Origin: Sulfurovum sp.
GTDB taxonomy: Bacteria > Campylobacterota > Campylobacteria > Campylobacterales > Sulfurovaceae
Direction of reading: 5' to 3'
Assembly (NCBI GenBank): GCA_027062365.1
Contig: JAMOTK010000034.1
Span: 1 to 41,495, forward strand
DNA: 41,495 nucleotides
The position numbers and the translations under genes were made by a program. This document shows positions 1-7,770 of this stretch, one piece after another; position 1 is the stretch's first letter; each line of letters starts with the position of its first letter. The notes under the pieces were generated by a model. That model had not been told where the DNA came from. It was given only the letters and a program-made list of their open reading frames with translations, and did not search any database.

Positions 1-82
1 TACTTTTATAGCGTACTTCATTTTTTATGATTTCTTCTAATGCTTCAATTGTCTTTTTATTTAGGTCTGTTATATATCTCAT
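1..82 (-). CDS. Possible N-terminal end of an IS630-like transposase (cut by window edge)
   Basis: An ATG at 82 on the minus strand opens a frame that runs off the left edge, giving 27 codons. It begins MRYITDLNKKTIEALEEI and continues with an Asn-Glu-Val-Arg-Tyr-Lys-Ser stretch. IS630-family transposases often start with a short MRY.. helix followed by an Arg-rich segment leading into the helix-turn-helix, and this fragment resembles that. The match is short and from memory, so the family call is tentative. It could be any small helical protein. No terminal inverted repeat or TA target duplication can be judged because the rest lies outside the window. Confidence 0.35.
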   Translation of the reverse strand, partial: MRYITDLNKKTIEALEEIIKNEVRYKS

Positions 83-536
83 TTTGTATTATACTATTTT
101 TGATGATTTATTTTGGTTAGGTACTTAATAATGATAATGATGAGGTCATTTTAATGCGTATTGGTACGCATTCTGAATTGTTTTAGTAATTTAATATGAA
201 GAAATTATTCATAAAATTAGATTTACTGAAGGTGGGATTTTTGAGGGTTTTTTTGAGACTATAAAATAAACTGTATAGCCTCACCTCATAATCCTAAATC
301 AGTTAGTATATTTTGATATAAATTTGCTGAAGAATATGCTAAGTTGAAAGTGAATTTCAAATTACCTTCTCATACTAATTTTAGTTTGTTTTTGTAAAGC
401 CAGAGAGACGGGTGGCATTACAAGTCTCTTATATATTGGAATTTTGAGAGGGTCATTTTGAACTCCTATTTTTAAATATACGGAAGTATAGGATTATACA
501 TAGACACTAGTTGTCTTTAATTATATTTTATCCTCA
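83..536. other. AT-rich intergenic stretch without a convincing gene
   Basis: About 450 bases separate the left-edge frame from the DUF3883 gene. Only very short frames are present, for example one closing at 397 that reads FAEEYAKLKVNFKLPSH near its end, which could be the tail of a decayed gene but is too short to assign. Small inverted repeats occur at 153-172 and 502-516. No RNA gene or clear terminator is seen. Confidence 0.5.
153..172. repeat. Perfect inverted repeat, 8-bp arms and 4-bp loop
   Basis: AATGCGTA (153-160) and TACGCATT (165-172) are exact reverse complements around TTGG. It lies upstream of the left-edge frame on the minus strand. It is not followed by a T tract on either side, so an operator or element-end role is as likely as a terminator. 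Confidence 0.5.
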
Positions 537-1964
537 CTAAGTATCTTCTCTTCTTGACATTTTACAAATCAAACTTTCTATATCAAAACCTTTCACATTC
601 AACTTTTTCAAAGGGCTATCATCCTCATCAATTAAAATTTTTATTTTATCTGTCAAGTCAATATGTTCAGCCTTTTTTTCATCAACTCCTATTAGTCTCC
701 ATCTGTCTCCAAGTCTTTTAAAAGTATTAATCTCATTTCTTGTTAAATAAAGATAAATATTATCAATATCTATAGCTTTGATTTCATAAGCAATAATTTT
801 AGCATTCTCTACACCAACTACATCAAAACCAGCCCCTGTATGTTTTTGTGAAATTATAAGATTTAAAAAATTATCACCTTCGTAGCGATTAATATTTGCT
901 ATTGTCTTTTTCCAATCTTTTTGAATAACAAGATTATCATCTTCTAATATATCTTTTATATTTTTAGTATCTAGTTGTTCAGATACAAATTTAGCAAATA
1001 TTTTTTCAGCCAAAGAACCTTTTGAATACTTTGCAATATTAATTAATTTTTGTACTTTTTCATTTTCTTTTCTCTCTTCTTCTGAATACTCTGCATGTGG
1101 TTTAAAATTATTACCAATGCTCTTAGCTTCTAAAATACTATTTTCAACTGTCCTAGATTCAGGAATATGGTTTTGGTTTTGGTTTATTCTAGCCAGTTCT
1201 TCATCAAAATTATAACTAGCAAATTCTTTTTTTATATCTAAGTCAAGTAGTTTTAGATTAATATTGTCTAGTTGAATATCGGTATGTTCCTTGATTACTA
1301 AGTTGTACTTATTTTTAAACTGCTGAATAAGCAATCTATTTTTTGTTTCACAATCAAATTGAATAAATCTCTTTTCCAATTTTTCTTCAATTAATATATC
1401 ATCTATCAATATTTGAATATCATTTTCAGTTTTATCCTTACACTTAATACAAGAAAAATCATCTTGTGTATAATGTAATTTAAAAATAATCTCGTCCTTA
1501 AATCCAATATCTTTTAACTCTTGAACAATTTTCTTCTTTGTTGCCTCATCTATTTTTATCCACCATGAATTTATTCTATAAAAAAGTATTTTATTTTGTG
1601 TCTTAATTTTATTAGTCTCTTTACTCAAGATATATTGAAACTTACCCTCTAGTGATTGTGGTGCTTTAAGAATATCAATCAGAATATCAAAAAAATCATC
1701 AAGTCCAGTATCCTCTTTATAGTAAATTTTTTTATTTTCTTTGTCGTAAAATGGTTCATCTTGTTCAAACTCAACATTAAGATTATCTATCTTTACTTTA
1801 ATGACAGATTGTTTTTCAAACACTAAAGCTTCCCATGCTATTCTATGGGTGTTTATATATTCTTTACTACAAGATTCTTCATTTATTTTACTATCTTGAC
1901 TTTCTACTATTTCTAAAATTAAGTAGCATATCTTTTCTTCAATTTTATTCTTTATATTAAACAT
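537..1964 (-). CDS. DUF3883 (NO VEIN C-terminal) protein, nuclease-like, second gene of a GHKL/DUF3883 pair
   Basis: 475 aa, very Lys/Asn/Ile-rich. Residues about 315-435 match the DUF3883 pattern: a helical SLAEKIFAKFVSEQL segment, then GFDVVGV with D381, YEIKA with E394 and K396, the family hallmark LTRNEI (407-412) and RWRLIGV (421-427). The D...ExK spacing is that of PD-(D/E)XK nucleases, so a DNA-cleaving role is plausible but not shown. The first 300 residues are not recognised; a lone CxxC sits at 172-175. The start ATG shares one base with the stop of the upstream ATPase gene (TAATG) and has a GAGGAG site inside that gene, so the two are translationally coupled. By eye the G+C is about a quarter, well below neighbouring lsrK, which suggests acquisition. 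Confidence 0.8.
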   Translation of the reverse strand: MFNIKNKIEEKICYLILEIVESQDSKINEESCSKEYINTHRIAWEALVFEKQSVIKVKIDNLNVEFEQDEPFYDKENKKIYYKEDTGLDDFFDILIDILKAPQSLEGKFQYILSKETNKIKTQNKILFYRINSWWIKIDEATKKKIVQELKDIGFKDEIIFKLHYTQDDFSCIKCKDKTENDIQILIDDILIEEKLEKRFIQFDCETKNRLLIQQFKNKYNLVIKEHTDIQLDNINLKLLDLDIKKEFASYNFDEELARINQNQNHIPESRTVENSILEAKSIGNNFKPHAEYSEEERKENEKVQKLINIAKYSKGSLAEKIFAKFVSEQLDTKNIKDILEDDNLVIQKDWKKTIANINRYEGDNFLNLIISQKHTGAGFDVVGVENAKIIAYEIKAIDIDNIYLYLTRNEINTFKRLGDRWRLIGVDEKKAEHIDLTDKIKILIDEDDSPLKKLNVKGFDIESLICKMSRREDT

Positions 1965-4624
1965 TATTTATTCTCCTCAACTATGGATAATTTTAAATCT
2001 TCAGCAGCATTAAGTTTATCTGTAAAAGCCATTAAAAACTTCTTTTTAATTTGGTCTTTATGCTTCCAAATAAGATTAAAATCTTTCTTTGTTTTTGGCA
2101 CAAATACATCAGTTAATTCAGATAATTCTACTGTTCCATTATTGTATATTAGGTATTTTTTACTTGTAGAATCAATCTCTAGATGTCTATTAAATATACC
2201 TTGATACAGTTTCTTTTTTGTTTCTATATTAGTATTGTCCTCTACTAAACTAGACAATAACTTTTCTAAATATTCTTTAGGATATTTGTTAATAGATTTA
2301 ACTATTTCATTTAAGCTCGTATTTTCATTTAAGCTCGTATTTTTAGTCTTTATCTCTTTTAATAGAGGCTCATAATTTTTATGCTTAGAACATTCCCAAG
2401 CAAACTTTTTTTCTTTATCTACTAAATTAACTATTGCAATATTGGGAATAATTTTACTTGCTTGTAATTGCCCCTCATCTTCAACTACAGCAGGAATACA
2501 CTTCAACCCATCTTTATAATTATCATAAATTTCACCCTCACAGAAAATATATTTATCATCAAAAGATACGCCCAAAAATTGTAAAAAATTATTAAAATCA
2601 TTCTTACCTTCCAATTCTCTATAAAAATCATCTTCTAAATCTAATTCTAAATCTTTTTGTCTACAAAGTTGAGCTGGTTTATATTTATCTCCTTTTATTT
2701 TTAAAAATATAGTAGATATTGAGAAAAAAGCATTGTTTTCTGCATTAGCATTATCTCGTAATTTATCATCAATATATTTACCGTATCTATGAGTAGAGAA
2801 ATATTTTGTCTTCTCTTTTACCTTATATACTTGATATAAAAAGTTTAAAATTTCTTTTTGTTCTTCTTCTGTATAATTATGGTCAGATAAATTTTGGGAA
2901 AGCATATTTTTTGGAATTTGCCTAAAATGTTTCAAAATTGCATTAGAATTGGTCAAATTCCTTAGTTTTATATCTTTAAATTCAGGATATGATGCTGTTA
3001 ATTCATCAATGTTTTTCAATCTATAGCTAGTTACTTTGATAGTATTTATAAAGCTTGGAATAACTAGACTAGCTTCATCATTTTTTCCTGTATCTTTTTT
3101 GAAAAAAATATCAATATCAAAGGATGACTTATCCACTAAAACTTGTTCCCCTTCAATTACTTGCGTAATGGGGATACATCTAATACTTTTTAGTTTCGAT
3201 AAATACTGTTTATTAAATGCTCTTCTAATCCATTTAATACTAAATAAAGATGACCCTATGTGATTTACTTTTTCTAATTTGAAATAATCAAAAACAACCT
3301 TCCAGAAATCATCAAAATTTTGAATAGTTAAATTATTTTTTTCATCAAAATATTTTTTAGCTAACTTGGCTATAAAGTTTCCAAAATTATTCCAGTCATC
3401 ATTAAATATTTTTTTGATAATTTTAATAGTCTCTTTTCTTACCAAAGGCTCATTATTTAGCTGTAAATATTTCCACAAATTATTATCATCAAAATTAACT
3501 ATATTATTATTTTTATCTTCGATATATTCAAAATTAAAGCAATTAGTACAATCATCAATATACTTGGATAATGACAAAAAATGTAATTCAATACAAGCAG
3601 TCAAAAGTGCTGTATTATATTGAGAAATTTTTCCACTTTTATTAAAATCCATTGATTCTCTATTCTCTTTTGTCTGAAAATCTGAATTTATGTCGCAGTG
3701 AAGAAAAGGGCTTTTCATTTTAGTTGGTAGATAAGTATAGATATTTGTAGTTTCATTTTCATTAAAGTATAGAGATACATTAGGAAGATTAGCACTCAAT
3801 CCAGCTTCTTCTGACAATTTTTTTAATTCGTCTTTATTTTTTAATACTCCAGTAATTAAATTTTTATTGCTAGTTTCCCTTGAAAAATCATCATTAGAAT
3901 TAGGGTGAAAATCAATTGTTATATTTTGGGAATGAGCTTTTTTTGTACTAACAAAATAAAAATGTTTTTTCTTGATTTCCTCAAATAACTTGTCAATATC
4001 AAGCCCCTCTTTTAAAGGAATTTTTATCACTGTGACATAGTTATCAAATTCACTGCTTAACTTTTCATCTTCTAAAAGAATAGGATAATAAAATCCTGCT
4101 ATAAACTTTTTTTTATTGGTTAATTGTCTGTTTATAGAAGCATTATTTTTATATTTTTTTTCTTTTTCTACAATATCTTTATCTATTTTTCCATAATATT
4201 TAAAAACTATAAATTCTTCATTATCATCAGGTTTAGCATAAATAGTTACACTACCATCAGAGGAAGAAGAAAATACTGATTTAAATCCTATACCTTTGTT
4301 ACCAATAGAGTCTGCTGAACTTTTATTTGAATTATGAATGGAACATAAGGCTTTAAAATCACTATCTCCATCTTCTCCGAAGGTCATTCTCTTGCCATTA
4401 TTAGCAATATAAAGCTCATTATCAATAACTTTAACTAAGATTTTATCTTCTGCTTTATCAAGTGCATTTTGAAGTAATTCAAAGATAACTCTATCTTCAT
4501 ACGCTTTTATTACTTCGCCTATATCCCCACTTTGCTCTGCAACAGTTATTGGTGGTAACTTCTGTTTTTCTTCCCAATGGTTTTTAAATACATCTTCTAT
4601 CTTGCTTCTAGTACCTTCTTCCAT
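1964..4624 (-). CDS. GHKL (sacsin/NO VEIN-type) ATPase, first gene of a GHKL/DUF3883 pair
   Basis: 886 aa from the ATG at 4624. A TTG three bases earlier is in frame, but AAGGAG lies 5 bases before the ATG, which favours the ATG. The N-terminal 150 residues form a Bergerat ATP-binding fold: N-box FELLQNALDKAED (Glu and Asn about 49-53), a degenerate G1 box around IANNGKRM (74-81) and the glycine lid SIGNKGIGFKSVF (about 106-118). This is the HSP90/sacsin subgroup, also seen in plant NO VEIN and in many uncharacterised bacterial proteins near restriction or phage-defence genes. The remaining roughly 700 residues have no motif I recognise. It is followed without a gap by the DUF3883 gene, so the pair probably acts together. 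The sequence is strongly AT-rich, and no helicase or methyltransferase gene is nearby. Confidence 0.85.
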   Translation of the reverse strand: MEEGTRSKIEDVFKNHWEEKQKLPPITVAEQSGDIGEVIKAYEDRVIFELLQNALDKAEDKILVKVIDNELYIANNGKRMTFGEDGDSDFKALCSIHNSNKSSADSIGNKGIGFKSVFSSSSDGSVTIYAKPDDNEEFIVFKYYGKIDKDIVEKEKKYKNNASINRQLTNKKKFIAGFYYPILLEDEKLSSEFDNYVTVIKIPLKEGLDIDKLFEEIKKKHFYFVSTKKAHSQNITIDFHPNSNDDFSRETSNKNLITGVLKNKDELKKLSEEAGLSANLPNVSLYFNENETTNIYTYLPTKMKSPFLHCDINSDFQTKENRESMDFNKSGKISQYNTALLTACIELHFLSLSKYIDDCTNCFNFEYIEDKNNNIVNFDDNNLWKYLQLNNEPLVRKETIKIIKKIFNDDWNNFGNFIAKLAKKYFDEKNNLTIQNFDDFWKVVFDYFKLEKVNHIGSSLFSIKWIRRAFNKQYLSKLKSIRCIPITQVIEGEQVLVDKSSFDIDIFFKKDTGKNDEASLVIPSFINTIKVTSYRLKNIDELTASYPEFKDIKLRNLTNSNAILKHFRQIPKNMLSQNLSDHNYTEEEQKEILNFLYQVYKVKEKTKYFSTHRYGKYIDDKLRDNANAENNAFFSISTIFLKIKGDKYKPAQLCRQKDLELDLEDDFYRELEGKNDFNNFLQFLGVSFDDKYIFCEGEIYDNYKDGLKCIPAVVEDEGQLQASKIIPNIAIVNLVDKEKKFAWECSKHKNYEPLLKEIKTKNTSLNENTSLNEIVKSINKYPKEYLEKLLSSLVEDNTNIETKKKLYQGIFNRHLEIDSTSKKYLIYNNGTVELSELTDVFVPKTKKDFNLIWKHKDQIKKKFLMAFTDKLNAAEDLKLSIVEENK
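2308..2343. repeat. Tandem duplication of 18 bp inside the GHKL ATPase gene
   Basis: Two exact 18-bp copies (2308-2325 and 2326-2343) encode a doubled Asn-Thr-Ser-Leu-Asn-Glu in the C-terminal part of the ATPase. The frame is kept. It looks like a recent slippage duplication. Confidence 0.85.
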
Positions 4625-4642
4625 CAAAACTCCTTGTCCAAA

Positions 4643-4694
4643 ATTATACTACCATTAACTTGATAAAGGCACTTCATTCACCTAACTTTATCAA
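4643..4694 (-). promoter_or_regulatory. Promoter and inverted-repeat operator candidate of the GHKL/DUF3883 operon
   Basis: On the minus strand TATAAT occupies 4648-4643, about 20 bases before the start codon of the ATPase gene. Just upstream, TTGATAAAG (4660-4668) and CTTTATCAA (4686-4694) are exact 9-bp inverted arms 17 bases apart, covering the expected -35 region. The position suits a dimeric repressor or activator. No regulator gene is adjacent. The -35 itself is weak. Confidence 0.5.
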
Positions 4695-4757
4695 CTACTT
4701 TGAGATGCATAACCACAAAGAGTACGTTAATGGGTAGAAATACTAAAAACCCTCTCA

Positions 4758-6320
4758 TCAAACCCCTGGAGCCATCCACATGCTTGTGGTTAGTCCTTTG
4801 TCTACAAGTCCAAGTTGTGTGCTATAGACTTCTTGCCATTGTGTTTTTATCTTTTGATAGAGGGTGTGGTTTTGGTTGTTTGGGGTGTAGGTTTTATCCC
4901 ATTTTACCCATGCTAGGGAGGCACTGTCTATCGTGGGGTATAGTCCTGCTCCTACGGATGCACTCATGGCTGTGCCGAGGGCTGTGGCTTCTTTGACTTT
5001 GGGGATTTTTATGGTGCATCCTGTGACATCGCTGAGTATTTGACACCACAATTCTCCTTTACTTGCTCCTCCTGCAAAGACAATTTCATCTATCTCTAGT
5101 GCTGTAAATGCTTTGATTTTTTCTAGGTTAATCATAGAGACGATACAGGCATTTTCTTCTAGGCTTCTAAACATTGAGGCTTTATTGCATACCTTTGCAT
5201 CTAAAGAAAGATTGATAAAAGAAGGACTTGCATGGTACCATTTACCATAATTCATACTGTCCGAAAAGATAGGTAAAATACCATGAGAGCCTACAGGTAC
5301 ATCTTTGGCTTTTTCTTCTAGTAGGGTATAGGTATCTATCCCTCTTTGTGTTGCATCACGCTTTTCTAGCTCACAAAATGCATCTCTAAACCATCGCATA
5401 ATAAGCCCTGAGAAAAAGGTAATGCCCTCAGCTTGTGAGAGTCCAGCGATGACATGAGGATTGACTCTGATACCCATATCTTTAGGCGGTTTTACGGATG
5501 ATTTTATGTTGACCACTTGTTGCCAAAAAGAGCCTCCTAGTATGGCTACTTGCCCCTCTTTGACCACACCCAATCCTGCTGCACCTAACTGTACATCGCC
5601 TCCACCCATGACTACTTTGGTTTGGGTAGAGAGTCCTGTTTGGAGCGATGCTTCGCTTGTGACTCTCCCCATGAGTGTACCTGTCTCTAAAGATGGAGGA
5701 AATATATCTGCTTTAATCCCCACCTTTTGAGCCATAGAAGCGACCCAATCTCTCTTTTGTAAGTCATAAATACCTGTAGTTCCTCCATTGCTAGGGTCTG
5801 TAGCGATGACCCCTGAAAGCTTGGCTAATATCCAATCTCCTATCATAGAAATGGAGGCTACTTTGTCATAAAGTGTAGGTTCATTATGTTTGAGCCACAA
5901 AATACGAGGCAATGCCCCCAATGCAAAGGTTTGACCCGATTGTTGATAAAATTCTTCTTCTATGCCTTGATAGGTCTCTTTGAGTTCTTTTACTTCTTTA
6001 TCGGCTCTTGCATCGACATTTGCCACTGCCCATAGTGCCTCTCCTTCTTTGTCATAGAGTACGATACCCTCACGCATAGAAGTAGCAGAAACAGCAAGAA
6101 TATCAGAGCCTTTTAGCTTCGCATTTTCTAAAGATTGAGAAATACACTTTCGTGTCAACTCCCAATTTTTATCTGTATCAAAAGTCATAGAATTAGCCAC
6201 ACCTGCTACGGTTAGATGTGTCCATTCTTGTTGTGCTACTGCGATTTGATTGCCATTACTATCAAAGATAACAGCCCGTACTGAACCTGTCCCTGCGTCT
6301 ATTGCCATGAGATATTGCAT
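4758..6320 (-). CDS. lsrK: Autoinducer-2 kinase LsrK (FGGY family)
   Basis: 520 aa from the ATG at 6320, which has AAGG 9 bases upstream; a longer frame reaching 6356 lacks such a site. LsrK phosphorylates linear DPD (autoinducer-2) in the cytoplasm, trapping it after uptake. The sequence follows enterobacterial LsrK almost end to end: YLMAIDAGTGSVRAVIFD near the N-terminus, SMREGIVLY, ANVDARADKEVKELKE, VVMGGGDVQLGAAGLG, MRWFRDAFCELEK, GIDTYTLLEE, LPIFSDSMNYGKWYHASPS, VFAGGASKGELWCQILSDV and the ending LGLVDKGLTTSMWMAPG. Length agrees with the family. None of lsrA/B/C/D/F/R lies beside it, which is unusual. G+C is close to the rest of the chromosome and above the AT-rich pair downstream. Confidence in family is high; true substrate in this host is inferred. 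Confidence 0.93.
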   Translation of the reverse strand: MQYLMAIDAGTGSVRAVIFDSNGNQIAVAQQEWTHLTVAGVANSMTFDTDKNWELTRKCISQSLENAKLKGSDILAVSATSMREGIVLYDKEGEALWAVANVDARADKEVKELKETYQGIEEEFYQQSGQTFALGALPRILWLKHNEPTLYDKVASISMIGDWILAKLSGVIATDPSNGGTTGIYDLQKRDWVASMAQKVGIKADIFPPSLETGTLMGRVTSEASLQTGLSTQTKVVMGGGDVQLGAAGLGVVKEGQVAILGGSFWQQVVNIKSSVKPPKDMGIRVNPHVIAGLSQAEGITFFSGLIMRWFRDAFCELEKRDATQRGIDTYTLLEEKAKDVPVGSHGILPIFSDSMNYGKWYHASPSFINLSLDAKVCNKASMFRSLEENACIVSMINLEKIKAFTALEIDEIVFAGGASKGELWCQILSDVTGCTIKIPKVKEATALGTAMSASVGAGLYPTIDSASLAWVKWDKTYTPNNQNHTLYQKIKTQWQEVYSTQLGLVDKGLTTSMWMAPGV

Positions 6321-6450
6321 TGTTTTTTTCCTTTGAATTATATCTAATAGATACAATGGTAGTGCAAATAATACCTTTTGTCAAGACTTCACTCTGCGAC
6401 TCATTTTTACTTTGCGAAGAGGTTTAATAAGTGGCATCATGCTTTTTAGA

Positions 6451-6456
6451 TATAAT
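6451..6456 (+). promoter_or_regulatory. -10 box upstream of the nucleotide-sugar dehydrogenase gene
   Basis: TATAAT lies 27 bases before the ATG at 6484, preceded by a T-rich GCTTTTTAGA stretch, as is common for Campylobacterota housekeeping promoters with weak -35 elements. Confidence 0.55.
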
Positions 6457-6483
6457 AGTTAAAATTATAAAAAGCAGTGATAG

Positions 6484-7764
6484 ATGAAAGATACGATAGC
6501 GATTATAGGGTTAGGGTATGTGGGGCTTCCTTTGGCACATGCTTTTGCTGAAAAGTATGATGTGGTGGGTTTTGATATTAATCAAAGCCGTATTTCTGAG
6601 CTACATAGTGGGAAAGATAGAACGTTAGAATTGACCAATGCACAGTTATTAGAGGTTAAAGAGAAACTTTTACTTACCACAAGTATCGAAGATATTGCTA
6701 CATGTAATATTTATATCGTAACCGTACCTACGCCTATAGATAAGCATAATCGTCCTGATTTAACACCTTTAATCACATCATCTCAAATGATAGGGCGTAT
6801 TTTAAAAAAGGGAGATATTGTGATTTATGAATCTACGGTGTATCCTGGGGTAACCGAAGAAGAGTGTGTCCCTCAGCTTGAAAAAGTCTCGGGACTTGCT
6901 TTTAATCAAGATTTTTTTGTGGGGTACTCTCCTGAACGTATCAACCCAGGAGACAAAGAACATACGGTTAAAAAGATACTCAAAGTCACATCAGGTTCTA
7001 CGCCAAAGATAGCCAAACGTATCGATGCCCTCTATGCCTCGGTCATAGAAGCAGGGACACACTTAGCATCGAGTATCAAAGTAGCAGAAGCTTCTAAAGT
7101 GATAGAAAATACCCAAAGAGATGTCAATATCGCTCTCATCAATGAATTAGCCCTTATCTTTGATGTCATGGGCATAGATACCAATGAAGTCATAGAATCA
7201 GCCTCTACCAAATGGAACTTTATCAAGCTTACCCCTGGTTTGGTCGGTGGGCATTGTATCGGTGTTGACCCCTATTACCTTACCTATAAAGCTGAAGAGT
7301 TTGGCTATAAACCAAACCTCATTTTGGGTGCGAGACAGATAAACAACGGTATGGGAAAGTATATCGCAGAACAGACGATTAAGCAGATGATATACCATGA
7401 TAAAAAAGTAAAAAATGCCCATATCTTAGTACTAGGCATTACCTTTAAAGAAGATTGTCCTGATATGCGAAATACAAAAGTTGTTGATATTATAGAAGAG
7501 TTAAAAACCTATGGCTGTCATATCGATGTGTATGACCCTTGTATCAATCCTAATGAACATAGAAAGCATTATAAACACGGTTTTATTGACAATCCTTTTC
7601 AGGTAGACAAAAAAGGAAATAAAAAATACGATGCCATCATCATCGCAGTAGCCCATCAACAATTTAAGCTACTAGAGAGAAGCATCTATGAAAAGATAAG
7701 TACCCATACCCCTGTCTTGATAGATGTCAAAGGGATTGTAGAAAATCCAACGTGGAGACTGTAA
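6484..7764 (+). CDS. tviB: UDP-N-acetylhexosamine 6-dehydrogenase (TviB/WbpO type)
   Basis: 426 aa. It should oxidise the C6 of a UDP-HexNAc (GlcNAc or GalNAc) to the uronic acid using two NAD+, feeding surface polysaccharide or glycan synthesis. Visible features are the N-terminal Rossmann motif IAIIGLGYVGLPLA, VTVPTPID followed by RPDLTPL, YESTVYPGVTEEECVP, VGYSPERINPGDK, KVAEASKVIENTQRDVNIAL, the catalytic cysteine in GGHCIGVDPYYLTYKAEEFG and the C-terminal ITFKEDCPDMRNTKVVDI. The wording matches Salmonella TviB more closely than UDP-glucose dehydrogenases. It leads a plus-strand group of glycosyltransferase genes, with a 6-base gap to the next. The exact sugar is inferred. Confidence 0.87.
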   Translation: MKDTIAIIGLGYVGLPLAHAFAEKYDVVGFDINQSRISELHSGKDRTLELTNAQLLEVKEKLLLTTSIEDIATCNIYIVTVPTPIDKHNRPDLTPLITSSQMIGRILKKGDIVIYESTVYPGVTEEECVPQLEKVSGLAFNQDFFVGYSPERINPGDKEHTVKKILKVTSGSTPKIAKRIDALYASVIEAGTHLASSIKVAEASKVIENTQRDVNIALINELALIFDVMGIDTNEVIESASTKWNFIKLTPGLVGGHCIGVDPYYLTYKAEEFGYKPNLILGARQINNGMGKYIAEQTIKQMIYHDKKVKNAHILVLGITFKEDCPDMRNTKVVDIIEELKTYGCHIDVYDPCINPNEHRKHYKHGFIDNPFQVDKKGNKKYDAIIIAVAHQQFKLLERSIYEKISTHTPVLIDVKGIVENPTWRL

Positions 7765-7770
7765 GCCATC

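Noticed and set aside
4700-4996. 98-aa plus-strand frame at the end of lsrK
   Set aside because: It mostly overlaps the conserved C-terminus of lsrK on the other strand and shows no recognisable protein features.
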